Source: Legionella steigerwaltii
GTDB taxonomy: Bacteria; Pseudomonadota; Gammaproteobacteria; Legionellales; Legionellaceae
Direction: 5' to 3'
Assembly (NCBI RefSeq): GCF_001468065.1
Contig: NZ_LNYZ01000013.1
Coordinates: forward strand, 113,440-177,439
DNA length: 64,000 nt
Shown: in pieces, positions 37,828 through 46,912 of the stretch
Position numbering within the stretch: the first letter of the stretch is position 1
How the letters are laid out: every line of letters starts with the position of its first letter
Program-made: the position numbers and the translations under genes
The notes under the pieces: model-generated
Databases searched by the model: none
What the model was told of the DNA's origin: nothing
What the model saw: only the letters and a program-made list of their open reading frames with translations

Positions 37828-39312
37828 TTAAAATTTATTTTCAAACGCATGCAGTTTTTGCTCTAATTCCCACTGTAATTGGGCTTTTTCACTTGTTTTG
37901 ATAAATTGCTGACAACTTTTGCTTTCTAAATCTTGGCAATCATCAGTCAATAGGGCTTTCTCGGCATCGGCCCAGATACTATTTCCAGGTAAAAATGAAT
38001 AGGTTAGTGCATTTCTATTAATTTGTTTTAATGTGTAATAATCTAGTCCATGGCTCAATACAGCTTCCACGTATTGTTGTGTTAAATTGGTTCGTAAAAT
38101 CCCTTCGTCATCAGTAGACAATACAACTGGGACATCATGCTCAAGATAAAAATTCAGTGGATGGTTTGAACCAGAGACTTTTAGTATTTTTAGATTACTG
38201 ATGAGATTAATTTCTACTGCTTTATGATGCTTTGCCATGTAGTCTAAGGTATTTTTTGCATTATGTTCCTGAGCGATATCTACCCCATGCCCAATTCTTT
38301 GAGCCTGACCAGTAAAGAGTGCGTCATGAATGTGATAATCCAAATCCTCCGGGGTAACAACTTCTTGTGTTAATTCCCCAGCATGTAGCGCAATATTCAC
38401 TTGTGGGTACATCTTGTGTAGGTATTGGTATATTTGCATTTGTTTGCGATAGTCACGTAGAGAAATAATACCGTCTTCAGGCTGTACTAAATTAACACCA
38501 ACAAGAGTCCCTTTGCTTTTTATGGACTGATCCACCGCTTCAAAGGCATTAAGGGTTTGTGCAAACAAGTTATCTAAAGATTGCTCTCTAAGTGAATAGT
38601 ATAAAAATTTAACTTTTATTTGGCAGGCTTTTTTTTCTGGATTGGTATCACAACCTAGCTCTTTGCGTGCTTGTTGCAAAATATGATTTGATTCTACTGC
38701 AGTGTAATTGACATTGTTTTGAAAGTCTTGGTTCGCCAATAAAAGTTTTCTTTTTTGGCTAAACGAAGTAGTGTCCTTGAGCATATCACCAAAACTGACT
38801 GAATGGGCATTATCAGGTAAAAGCATTACCTCCATATAATGTTCATTTTGTAATGCTGCGGTTTGCATTACTGATGCAAGTAATTCGGGCTGATGATCTG
38901 CAACTATGGCATTGAACTTATAGAATGAGTTGAAAAAATGATCGTGGCCTGATTCTTTCCCTGGAACAAAATCTTTCATAGACCAACTTCTTATAGTGTT
39001 CGCATAGAGCTCTGGATGATTGAACAAATCCTTTGTCTCCACGCCTTTACACGCAGAAGGATTTTTACTAACCGTCCAATTGTTTGTGTTCAAGCAATAA
39101 TTATCTTTAGATGTCAGTTCCAACATAATTTCGGGGTACGCGCCTCCAGATAAATGATAATGTAACTCTCCGCCCTTAGGCATGTCCTTGAAAAATGAAT
39201 ATAATTCGCTCGGATCGTTTCTTATTTGCTCGAAATGGGATTGAACGTTAGCTTGTGCAAAAGAGTAAAGAAATAAGCTGGTCAGGAATGAAATTGATTT
39301 AATATAATTCAT
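37828..39312 (-). CDS. secreted adenosine deaminase-family protein
   Basis: The 494-residue protein has a signal peptide (MNYIKSISFLTSLFLYSFAQA). Metal and catalytic motifs of the adenosine deaminase superfamily are present: GELHYHLSGG (HxH), ALHAGE, RIGHGVD and STDDEG. The length and signal peptide resemble extracellular ADGF-type deaminases rather than cytosolic Add (about 330). It would turn adenosine into inosine in the periplasm or outside the cell. The substrate is not proven. Confidence 0.85.
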   Translation of the reverse strand: MNYIKSISFLTSLFLYSFAQANVQSHFEQIRNDPSELYSFFKDMPKGGELHYHLSGGAYPEIMLELTSKDNYCLNTNNWTVSKNPSACKGVETKDLFNHPELYANTIRSWSMKDFVPGKESGHDHFFNSFYKFNAIVADHQPELLASVMQTAALQNEHYMEVMLLPDNAHSVSFGDMLKDTTSFSQKRKLLLANQDFQNNVNYTAVESNHILQQARKELGCDTNPEKKACQIKVKFLYYSLREQSLDNLFAQTLNAFEAVDQSIKSKGTLVGVNLVQPEDGIISLRDYRKQMQIYQYLHKMYPQVNIALHAGELTQEVVTPEDLDYHIHDALFTGQAQRIGHGVDIAQEHNAKNTLDYMAKHHKAVEINLISNLKILKVSGSNHPLNFYLEHDVPVVLSTDDEGILRTNLTQQYVEAVLSHGLDYYTLKQINRNALTYSFLPGNSIWADAEKALLTDDCQDLESKSCQQFIKTSEKAQLQWELEQKLHAFENKF

Positions 39313-39548
39313 TGTATTCTAAAAAATGTCATTTTGTGAAGATTATCGCATAATTATTATTAAATCCCAACCATTGTATTTAGATTCCATTCATAGCAAA
39401 ATAATTTTACTGTTCTTAGGATCGTTCAAATAAATTCCCACTCCAAACTTCTACCTATCTGGAGTAAGCGGCGGGGAGATACATTGGAAATGGCTCAGAA
39501 TCCTTTGAATGCAATATAAATAGAGTCTAATCAATTAGGATGATGAAT

Positions 39549-40289
39549 ATGAAACATTTTTTATCAAAATTTTATACTATTTTAGGTGCTTTTTTCTTAT
39601 CACTAATGACGGTAGGATTTTGTGACGCTGCATCTAATATCAGTGACTCTACAAACAAAACCAAAATGACAATCAATGTCGGTATTTATGCTCCTTTTTC
39701 TAATGAATCTGCTTTTATTGGCAGAAATATGCTAGGAGCAATGGAAATTGCACGCGACCAACTAAAATCCTCAAATATTAATTACGAATTTTATACTCTA
39801 GATAAAATGCCAAATAATGCGAATACGGCAAAAACCTTGCAAAAATTTATTGATACACACCACATTAATGTCCTGGTAACTGAAGGCACTGAGAGTGGTA
39901 CTTTAGTTGCACCTTTAGCAAAAAAAAATAACCTCATCCATTTCTGCCTGACTGATGATTCAATAATTGCTGATGGAAGAAATAATTTTTCCTCGCAAAG
40001 CCCTAACCATAAAAAAGCTGCTATTTTGAATCATTCAATGAAACCAGAATTTATTGCCCAATTTAAACAAGAATATTTCAGCCACCCTGTTAGCGAGGCG
40101 GGCTATGCTTTTGATATATTCCACCTGATTCATAATAGTGCCCAGCTTGCTATGAAGACTCATTCTGATTTCTCTAGCCAAGCAATTGCAACACATCTTT
40201 TGGCTCTTGAGTCAGGGACAGGGGTAATGGGGACATTTAATTTAGATAAAAAAGGGGTTTCTTATAAGAAACAGGTCCTCACTGCCTGA
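39549..40289 (+). CDS. periplasmic binding protein (type 1), apparently internally shortened
   Basis: About 246 residues with a signal peptide (MKHFLSKFYTILGAFFLSLMTVGFCDA); ATGs at 39540 and 39543 are also in frame. The N-terminal lobe (NVGIYAPFSNESAFIGRNMLGAMEIA, LVTEGTESGTLVAPLA) matches Leu/Ile/Val-type binding proteins. The sequence then passes from SPNHKKAAILNHSM directly to EFIAQFKQEYFSHPVSEAGYAFD, which normally lies about 100 residues further on. The family length is about 370. A ligand-binding domain therefore seems deleted in frame. No ABC permease genes are nearby. Confidence 0.6.
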   Translation: MKHFLSKFYTILGAFFLSLMTVGFCDAASNISDSTNKTKMTINVGIYAPFSNESAFIGRNMLGAMEIARDQLKSSNINYEFYTLDKMPNNANTAKTLQKFIDTHHINVLVTEGTESGTLVAPLAKKNNLIHFCLTDDSIIADGRNNFSSQSPNHKKAAILNHSMKPEFIAQFKQEYFSHPVSEAGYAFDIFHLIHNSAQLAMKTHSDFSSQAIATHLLALESGTGVMGTFNLDKKGVSYKKQVLTA

Positions 40290-40417
40290 TTTTTTAATTG
40301 ATAAAGTTCGAGTTAGTAGCATTCCCGGTTCAAGCAATCGGGCTAAGAGTCGCCTCATTTCCCTGAGCGCGTGAGTACCGAAGAGTTATTTACAATTTTT
40401 TTATTCATCAAATACGT

Positions 40418-40442
40418 GTAGCCTGGTTGCTTGCAACCAGGA
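40418..40442. repeat. half copy of a GTAGCC-type repeat
   Basis: GTAGCCTGGTTGCTTGCAACCAGGA contains its own short palindrome CTGGTTGC/GCAACCAG. It is related to the diverged copy at 21541-21600. It lies in the 236-bp gap between the binding-protein gene and the ctpA terminator. Confidence 0.45.
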
Positions 40443-40481
40443 TTAAGATGATTTGCTAATTGATGGAGCTACTCCATAAGT

Positions 40482-40510
40482 AAAAAAAGAGGAGCCTAGG
40501 CTCCTCTTTT
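40482..40510 (-). terminator. rho-independent terminator of gpmI-envC-ctpA
   Basis: The stem AGAGGAGCC/GGCTCCTCT is followed on the minus strand by a run of seven or more U. It lies 16 bases beyond the ctpA stop. Confidence 0.85.
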
Positions 40511-40525
40511 CTCTACACGCGAGAA

Positions 40526-41875
40526 TTATCTGTTAGCTAAAGACATGCCTTCCAAGACAGTTAAAGCCGCATAGAGTTGATAGTCGTCATGCATTAAATC
40601 ATCTACTTTGGCTTTAGCACTTTTAGCTTTAGTATTTTCTTCATTATTTTTATTGATTATGTGTCCATTAAGATTTGCTTCACTAAATCCAGTAAGATCA
40701 GAAGGCTTAGTAGCAGCAGTTTTAGGAATATCCAACTCATTAACTACGATATCAGGTACAATCCCTTTTGCTTGAATTGAAGCTCCAGAGGGAGTGTAAT
40801 AAAGAGCAGTAGTTAACTTAATTCCTGTTTTTTCATCTAATGGTAATACAGTTTGTACTGAGCCTTTACCAAAACTTGTTGTACCTAGAATAACAGCTCG
40901 TTTATTGTCTTTAAGTGCACCAGCTACAATTTCAGCAGCAGATGCGGAACCATTATTGATTAAAACAACCATTGGTGCATTATGTAAAACATCGATACCT
41001 TTAGATAAAGCGGTGAAGTCTGAACCAGGTAAACGTCCTTTAGTTGAAACGATTGTTTCTGGTTTACCTGATTTGTCTTTACCAAGGAACGCATCAGAAA
41101 CTTGAATGGCTGAATCAAGCAAACCTCCTGGGTTGTTACGTAAGTCCAATACTAGACCTTTTAAATTTCCGCCAGATTGTTGTTTTAGCCGATCAATTGC
41201 TTCTAACATATCTTTTCCAGTTAATGCTTGGAATTGAGTTAAACGGATATAACCATATCCAGGGGCGAGCATTTTGCTTTGTACGCTCTTAATTTGGATA
41301 ACTTCTCGTACTAAATCAAAGGTAAGTGCTTTGTTAACTCCTTTGCGTAATACAGTCAATTGAATGGTACTACCCGCTTTACCACGCATTAAATTGACTG
41401 CATCTTTGAGAGAAAGACCTTGAACGGATTCATTTCCTAATTTAATAATGTAGTCACCAGATTTAATGCCTGCTTTAAATGCAGGGGTGTCAACCAAAGG
41501 AGTAACCACTTTAACAACCCCATCTTCCATGGTTACTTCTAATCCTAACCCACCAAATTCACCACTAGTTGATGTTTGTAACTCTTTAAACTCTTCTTCA
41601 TCCAGGTAGCTGGAGTGAGGGTCAAGACCATTGAGCATACCACGAATTGCATTATCGAAGAGCTCCTTGTCATCAACCGGCTTGACGTAATATTTTTTAA
41701 TTTCACCTATTGCATTGGAAAATCGTTGAACATCTTCTAAAGGAACTGCCTTAGAAGTCGCATTGGAGTTTGTAGACGTATTTGACTCATCATCTGCAAA
41801 GCCTGTCAGAGGTAACATAAGAGTAAAAGCGTACACTATCGCAAGCGTGCATGGATATAATTTTCTTATCAACAT
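40526..41875 (-). CDS. ctpA: C-terminal processing peptidase, S41 family
   Basis: The start is at 41875, with AGGAG eight bases upstream; a longer open reading has no signal. The 449 residues begin with a signal peptide (MLIRKLYPCTLAIVYAFTLMLPLTGFA). A PDZ domain follows (about 85-170, GGLGLEVTMEDG...). The S41 catalytic core has NNGSASAAEI (Ser) and TTSFGKGSVQ (Lys). It is a periplasmic protease, probably turning over peptidoglycan hydrolases or envelope proteins. It is 86 bp downstream of envC, an order conserved in many gammaproteobacteria. Confidence 0.94.
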   Translation of the reverse strand: MLIRKLYPCTLAIVYAFTLMLPLTGFADDESNTSTNSNATSKAVPLEDVQRFSNAIGEIKKYYVKPVDDKELFDNAIRGMLNGLDPHSSYLDEEEFKELQTSTSGEFGGLGLEVTMEDGVVKVVTPLVDTPAFKAGIKSGDYIIKLGNESVQGLSLKDAVNLMRGKAGSTIQLTVLRKGVNKALTFDLVREVIQIKSVQSKMLAPGYGYIRLTQFQALTGKDMLEAIDRLKQQSGGNLKGLVLDLRNNPGGLLDSAIQVSDAFLGKDKSGKPETIVSTKGRLPGSDFTALSKGIDVLHNAPMVVLINNGSASAAEIVAGALKDNKRAVILGTTSFGKGSVQTVLPLDEKTGIKLTTALYYTPSGASIQAKGIVPDIVVNELDIPKTAATKPSDLTGFSEANLNGHIINKNNEENTKAKSAKAKVDDLMHDDYQLYAALTVLEGMSLANR

Positions 41876-41961
41876 AGCGATCTCCTCAGATGCAAGGCTA
41901 CAACATAAGCCATCTTCTTTTATTATAATTATTGAAATGCAATTAAGGTGCCAGGGTTCAC

Positions 41962-43320
41962 TTAGGATAACCAATTAAGTGGTGGAATAGCCTTACCCCT
42001 TAGTCTTATTTCAAAGTATAGACCGTTTTGTTTAATTCCGCCGCTATGACCTACATTTGCAATTTGTTCATTTTGACGTACATACTGACCTTTGCTTTTA
42101 AATAGAGATTGATTATGAGCATATAGGGTCATAAAGCCTTGTCCATGATCAATAATAATAAGTAGACCATATCCTTTAAGCCAGTCGCTAAATACGACTT
42201 TTCCTGGGTAAACGGCAGTCACTACTGTTCCTTCCTCGGCAAAAAATGTCACTCCTTGATTCATTTTGCGTAAAGATCGGCTCTGGCTCTGTACTGGAAG
42301 CGGCAATTTTTTGCGCATCTGATTAAATGGTATGCTCGCTTGATTAAAAGGTTTGTTCTTCTGAGTAATGCTTTGTTGTGCTAATGACTTAAGTAAACGT
42401 GCCAAATTTTCTTTATTTCTTCGTACCTCCCGTAAAATGTTTTGTTTGTCTTGAATTTCATGATTCAAAGATTGAATTAGGGTAGTATGATAACTTTTAT
42501 TTTGTTGCAATTGCGCTTGATGTTGTGTAAGTTCTGCTTTTAATTGCTTATTGGCATTAAGTTCTGTACGGAGTTTTTCTTTGCTCTCACTTAGACTTTC
42601 GCGTGTTTTATCTATTTTTTCAATAAGTTGTTGTCGTGATTTAACGATATATTGGTAATAGGTTAAAATTCGGCTTACCTTATTGGGATCATCCTGATTA
42701 AGCAGCAATTTAAGTGGTTGATATTCACCCATTTGATAACGAGCACGTACATGATTTGCTAATAATTGTTGCTGGGTAACAAGCTGTTGAGTTAGCTGAT
42801 TTACTTGTTTTTGTAAGTCAGCAATTTTATTTTCTTTGTTCTTAATATCTTCTTGAATGGAGTGGAGTTTGTGAACCCCATCACCGATTTGTTTTTCAGT
42901 CTCCGATAGTTCTTTATTTAAAACACCGCGTTTGTCATGAGCAGAGTTTAAGGTTTGTTGGAGACTGTTAATTTGTGCATCTAACTGTTTTAACTTATTT
43001 TGCGTCTGGAGTACGGTAGAAGATTCTGCGTAGGCGCCGAAGCAAAGCAATATGCCTAAAATTAGTCCAGTAGACCTCTTTCCAAAAGCTACTGATGAGA
43101 TGAATTGCTTCGTCGATGCGGTACTCAAATCCTCATGTACTTGCGTGTACACTTTGGTTCTCCGCTCTACGTCTCCTCGCACCTCACGTTCTTCAGCGAG
43201 TTTGGAAAGAGGTCTTGTGAATTTAAATTTTTGTTTGATTGCTATCAAACTATAAAAACAGTAATTTGTAGCATCTGTGCGACATAAGTTATGAGAAATT
43301 ATATAATTCCGTTTATTCAT
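41962..43320 (-). CDS. envC: EnvC-like murein hydrolase activator, with an element-derived N-terminal insert
   Basis: The 452-residue reading has a hydrophobic signal core (GLILGILLCFGAYA) at about 85-98, a long coiled coil (about 105-330) and a C-terminal LytM/M23 domain. The M23 zinc ligands are missing (GVTFFAEEG, LYFEIR), as in EnvC, which activates amidases instead of cutting peptidoglycan. The ATG at 43320 overlaps the gpmI stop. Residues 36-83 are encoded by a 144-bp inverted-repeat element, which separates this start from the signal core. The true start could instead be a GTG or TTG within the element. Confidence 0.85.
   Translation of the reverse strand: MNKRNYIISHNLCRTDATNYCFYSLIAIKQKFKFTRPLSKLAEEREVRGDVERRTKVYTQVHEDLSTASTKQFISSVAFGKRSTGLILGILLCFGAYAESSTVLQTQNKLKQLDAQINSLQQTLNSAHDKRGVLNKELSETEKQIGDGVHKLHSIQEDIKNKENKIADLQKQVNQLTQQLVTQQQLLANHVRARYQMGEYQPLKLLLNQDDPNKVSRILTYYQYIVKSRQQLIEKIDKTRESLSESKEKLRTELNANKQLKAELTQHQAQLQQNKSYHTTLIQSLNHEIQDKQNILREVRRNKENLARLLKSLAQQSITQKNKPFNQASIPFNQMRKKLPLPVQSQSRSLRKMNQGVTFFAEEGTVVTAVYPGKVVFSDWLKGYGLLIIIDHGQGFMTLYAHNQSLFKSKGQYVRQNEQIANVGHSGGIKQNGLYFEIRLRGKAIPPLNWLS
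43072..43215 (-). mobile_element. 144-bp element with 15-bp terminal inverted repeats inside envC
   Basis: AGACCTCTTTCCAAA (43072-43086) and TTTGGAAAGAGGTCT (43201-43215) are perfect inverted repeats. The length is 48 codons and both borders fall on codon boundaries of the envC frame. It is translated on the minus strand as a basic, hydrophilic segment (VRGDVERRTKVYTQVHED...). No clear target-site duplication is seen. No second copy was spotted in this window. Its style recalls Rickettsia palindromic elements, and similar sequence is, from memory, dispersed in Legionella genomes. Confidence 0.8.
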
Positions 43321-44854
43321 GAGTATTTTTTTCTAACAATTGATGTCCTGTCATTTCAACCGGAGGAGTAATTTCAAGCAAGGCCAATATAGTAGGGGCT
43401 ATATCAATTAAGCTTCCTTCACTACGTGAAAAATGCCAGTCACCTCCAACATATACTAATGGTACAGGTTCACTCGTGTGAGCAGTATGTGCTTGATGCG
43501 TTGTTTCGTCAAACATTTCTTCAGCATTACCATGATCAGCTGTAATAAGCAGCTTACCTTTTTGTTTGGCTAGTGCATCCCAAACTTTATGCATGCATTG
43601 ATCAAGGCATTCTATGGCACGAATTGTAGCCTTAAAATTTCCGCTGTGTCCTACCATATCAGCATTGGCATAATTGCAAATAATGACATCATAGGCTTGA
43701 CTGTTAATTGCTTCGACCAAACATTCTGTTAACTGGGGCGCGCTCATTTCTGGTTGTAAGTCATATGTGGCGACTTTAGGAGAAGGAATGAGAATTCGTT
43801 CTTCATTAGAAAAAACACTTTCATTGCCGCCATTGAAGAAGAACGTTACATGGGCATATTTTTCTGTTTCTGCAATGCGTAATTGACTTAATCCATGGTC
43901 TGCAAGAACTTCCCCTAATGTATTATTTAAAGGAATCGGTGGAAAAGCTTGGGTAGTTGGTAAATTTTTATCATATTGAGTCATACTGACAAAATAGGAC
44001 AATTGCGGTTGCTCTGCTCGGTCAAATTTTTTAAATGTTGGATCAATAAAAGCCGTAGTTAATTGTCGGGCTCTATCCGCACGAAAATTAAAGAATAAAA
44101 CAGCATCCCCATCTTCTATTACTTTCTTTGCACCTATGAGTGTAGGAGGTATGAACTCATCTGACAGATTGTGCTGATAATAAGACCTGATGGCTGCTTC
44201 TGCATCTTGAAAATGATGTTGGCTGTAGCCTTGAGTTAATAAGGTATAGACTGGTTCTATTCTTTCCCAACGATTATCTCTGTCCATTGCATAATAGCGC
44301 CCACTAATTGAACAAATTCGAGCTGCTGGGTGCATTTTTAATTCTGCATTGAGGCGTTCCAAGCTTTGTAAGGCACTTTGTGGTGGAGTATCTCGTCCAT
44401 CTAAAAATAAGTGCAAATATACTGATGTGAATTTTTGTTGTGCGCATAAATCAAGTAGAGCAAATAAGTGTTGTTCGTGGCTGTGCACTCCTCCTGGGGA
44501 AAATAAGCCCATAATGTGTAATGATTTATCGGTTTTTTGTAATGTGGTTATTACATCATGAAAAACAGGGTTATTGGCGAATTCCCCATTTTTTATGCTT
44601 TCGTTAATGCGAGTGAGATCTTGTTGTATGACTCTGCCTGCACCTATATGCATATGTCCTACTTCTGAATTACCCATTTGCTCATCAGGTAAACCAACAG
44701 CGAACCCCGATGCGTGTAAAAGTATATGCGGACAGTTCGCCCACCATTCATCCCATTGTGGTGTATTCGCCTGAGCAATCGCATTATGTTTATTATTTTC
44801 ATTATATCCCCAGCCGTCTAAGATCATGAGCAACAAGGGTGTGTTTTTTTGCAT
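43313..44854 (-). CDS. gpmI: 2,3-bisphosphoglycerate-independent phosphoglycerate mutase
   Basis: The start is at 44854 (MQKNTPLLLMILDGWGYN), with GGAG upstream; the 513 residues match the E. coli enzyme. Motifs include NSEVGHMHIGAGR with the phosphorylated Ser, HSHEQHLFAL, DGRDTPP, NYANADMVGHSG and TADHGNAEEM (Mn ligands). It interconverts 3- and 2-phosphoglycerate. The 3' end overlaps the envC ATG by 8 bp. The 249-bp gap to uppS is a divergent promoter region without recognisable genes. Confidence 0.96.
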   Translation of the reverse strand: MQKNTPLLLMILDGWGYNENNKHNAIAQANTPQWDEWWANCPHILLHASGFAVGLPDEQMGNSEVGHMHIGAGRVIQQDLTRINESIKNGEFANNPVFHDVITTLQKTDKSLHIMGLFSPGGVHSHEQHLFALLDLCAQQKFTSVYLHLFLDGRDTPPQSALQSLERLNAELKMHPAARICSISGRYYAMDRDNRWERIEPVYTLLTQGYSQHHFQDAEAAIRSYYQHNLSDEFIPPTLIGAKKVIEDGDAVLFFNFRADRARQLTTAFIDPTFKKFDRAEQPQLSYFVSMTQYDKNLPTTQAFPPIPLNNTLGEVLADHGLSQLRIAETEKYAHVTFFFNGGNESVFSNEERILIPSPKVATYDLQPEMSAPQLTECLVEAINSQAYDVIICNYANADMVGHSGNFKATIRAIECLDQCMHKVWDALAKQKGKLLITADHGNAEEMFDETTHQAHTAHTSEPVPLVYVGGDWHFSRSEGSLIDIAPTILALLEITPPVEMTGHQLLEKNTHE

Positions 44855-45139
44855 GCAATTCTCCGCGGAACACAATCAAAATTTAGTGGGGAAAATTATA
44901 CCTTACTTAATAAGTATTTCGAAATGTATTCACTGGGCTTTCTTTCATGTTTCATAGGAAGAATAAGGTGAGTAAAGAATACTCAAAATCAGGATTGGAC
45001 CGTGTCTTATTGAACAGCGTTTATGTATCTTGTATCTACATGTGGTACTTGACTCGAACTGTTCCTGCCTATCAGTAGTGACATTTTTGTATTAAAGAGG
45101 TTAGACTATGCACCATTTATTTGATTGGGAAGAGTAGTT

Positions 45140-45847
45140 TTGGAACAAAAAATTCCTCAGCATATTGCCATTATTATGGATGGAAACGGTCGTTGGGCTG
45201 AAAGTAGGGGATTGCCGCGTATTGAAGGTCATAAAGCTGGTGTTGAGTCGGTGAAAAAAATGATTCGATGCTGTATGACCAAAGGAATACCTTGTCTTAG
45301 TTTATTCGCTTTCAGCTCGGAGAACTGGTCTCGGCCTGCTGAGGAAGTTAATTTTTTAATGGAATTATTCCTGGAGTCCTTGCGAAAGGAGCTCGCTGAG
45401 TTAAATCAGCATGGAATACGCATGCGATTTACTGGAGACCGTAGTTTACTCTCACCAATGTTGCAACAGCAAATGCGCGAAGCCGAGCTTTTGACCATCA
45501 ATAATGAACAATTAATTTTGAATGTAGTCGTTAATTATGGCGGTAAGTGGGATCTGGTAAACGCTACAAAAAAAATAGCCAAGGCAGTCCTAAATGGTGA
45601 GTTGGTAATAGATGATATAAACGAAACCAATTTTGCCCATTATCTGGATACAGATGGGTTGCCTGATCCTGATTTATTTATCCGTACTAGTGGAGAGTTG
45701 CGAATAAGTAACTTTTTCCTTTGGCAGCTTGCATATACGGAGCTTTATTTTAGTGAAGTACATTGGCCAGATTTTGGTGAGCATGAGCTTGAATTGGCTT
45801 TAGCTTCTTTTAATAAAAGAAAAAGAAGATTTGGGCAAATTTCTTAA
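45140..45847 (+). CDS. uppS: undecaprenyl diphosphate synthase
   Basis: The TTG at 45140 is preferred as start because GGAAGAG lies seven bases upstream; a TTG at 45125 is also in frame. The 235 residues contain [13 protein letters not shown] (catalytic Asp), [20 protein letters not shown] and [15 protein letters not shown]. It makes the C55 carrier for peptidoglycan and LPS O-antigen. A nine-codon ORF with its own Shine-Dalgarno (45109-45136) precedes it. It is the first gene of the envelope cluster. Confidence 0.95.
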   Translation: MEQKIPQHIAIIMDGNGRWAESRGLPRIEGHKAGVESVKKMIRCCMTKGIPCLSLFAFSSENWSRPAEEVNFLMELFLESLRKELAELNQHGIRMRFTGDRSLLSPMLQQQMREAELLTINNEQLILNVVVNYGGKWDLVNATKKIAKAVLNGELVIDDINETNFAHYLDTDGLPDPDLFIRTSGELRISNFFLWQLAYTELYFSEVHWPDFGEHELELALASFNKRKRRFGQIS

Positions 45848-45856
45848 TAAACACTA

Positions 45857-45976
45857 GTGTCGTTTACATTTCGCTAGCTTGAGTCAAATGGCCTGACTTT
45901 CTGCATACTTCAGTATGTGAGCATTGGAGCGCAGAAAATCAGACAGCTTGGCCAAGAGAGTAGAAATGTTAGACAC
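45857..45976 (+). mobile_element. TA-flanked MITE-like palindromic repeat, copy C
   Basis: TA at 45855-45856 and 45977-45978 flanks inverted ends GTGTCGTTTACATTTC and GAAATGTTAGACAC. It is 120 bp, lacking about 20 bases of the core found in the longer copies. It fills nearly the whole uppS-cdsA gap, starting nine bases after the uppS stop. Confidence 0.72.
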
Positions 45977-45995
45977 TAATAATAAGGACGACATT

Positions 45996-46778
45996 ATGTT
46001 CTTACAACGCTTAATTACAACGCTGATTTTAGTACCTTTAGTTTTATGGCTTATTTTTTATGGTAACCAGTGGCTCTTGGCAGGAATTGTTTTGCTCGTT
46101 TTTCTTGCTGCATGCAGAGAATGTTTGCAATTAATTCCCTTAAAAAATTGGGGCCTACAAGCCGGATTTTTTGTAGGTATGCTTTTCGGTTTATGGGCTT
46201 GTGGTTATTTCTTTTCTTATTGGTTGGATATTGGGTTGATCATTTGGGGCCTGAATGTGCTTGCTATTCTTAGTTTCCCTGGTTCGCAAAAGTATTGGGG
46301 CTATCCTGTTGTCGTAGCGATCGTTTGTTTTATACTCCTACCACTATTCATACAAAGTCTTATTCATTTATATAACTTACCTGATGGTAAAGCACTGCTC
46401 GTTTATTTGCTGTTTTTAATTTGGGTCTCAGATACAGGAGCTTATCTCAGCGGTAAACTTATGGGAAAACATAAATTAATTCCTCAAGTTAGTCCTGGAA
46501 AGTCTTGGGAAGGGGTTATTGGTGGTCTTATTCTGTCCATGCTCATTGCTTGGATTGGTTATAGTTATTTTAAACCGGATGCTACGGTCCATTGGTTCGT
46601 TTTAGCCTTATGTACTATAATTATTGCTATCTTTGGTGATTTATTCATTAGTATATTGAAACGTCGTTGCCATTTAAAAGATACAGGCGCTATTATTCCT
46701 GGTCATGGTGGTATTTTAGACCGGTTGGATAGTTTAATTGCGGCGCTACCTTTATTTTATTTCGGACTAACTTGGTAA
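45996..46778 (+). CDS. cdsA: phosphatidate cytidylyltransferase
   Basis: The start is at 45996 (MFLQRLITTLILVPL), with AAGGA upstream; an in-frame reading from 45924 runs through a repeat and is rejected. The 260-residue membrane protein has about seven or eight helices. The CdsA signature lies near the C-terminus (SILKRRCHLKDTGAIIPGHG, then DRLDS). It makes CDP-diacylglycerol, also the substrate of PssA at 25856. Confidence 0.95.
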   Translation: MFLQRLITTLILVPLVLWLIFYGNQWLLAGIVLLVFLAACRECLQLIPLKNWGLQAGFFVGMLFGLWACGYFFSYWLDIGLIIWGLNVLAILSFPGSQKYWGYPVVVAIVCFILLPLFIQSLIHLYNLPDGKALLVYLLFLIWVSDTGAYLSGKLMGKHKLIPQVSPGKSWEGVIGGLILSMLIAWIGYSYFKPDATVHWFVLALCTIIIAIFGDLFISILKRRCHLKDTGAIIPGHGGILDRLDSLIAALPLFYFGLTW

Positions 46779-46912
46779 TACTCGAATTCCCTATTAAAAA
46801 TCGACAAACAGGATGTTTTTCGCAAACGTGCCTAGCAAGACAGCACTTTTACCTAGGTTTCGGAGAATTTGGGATAGTAATTCTCGAGGATTACTTCATT
46901 TAGGATAGTACT

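Noticed and set aside
41876..41974. N-terminal extension of ctpA
   Set aside because: The TTG start has no ribosome-binding site. The ATG at 41875 is preceded by AGGAG and opens a proper signal peptide.
45924..45995. Longer cdsA reading starting in the uppS-cdsA gap
   Set aside because: The extra codons run through the repeat. The ATG at 45996 has a good ribosome-binding site and matches CdsA N-termini.
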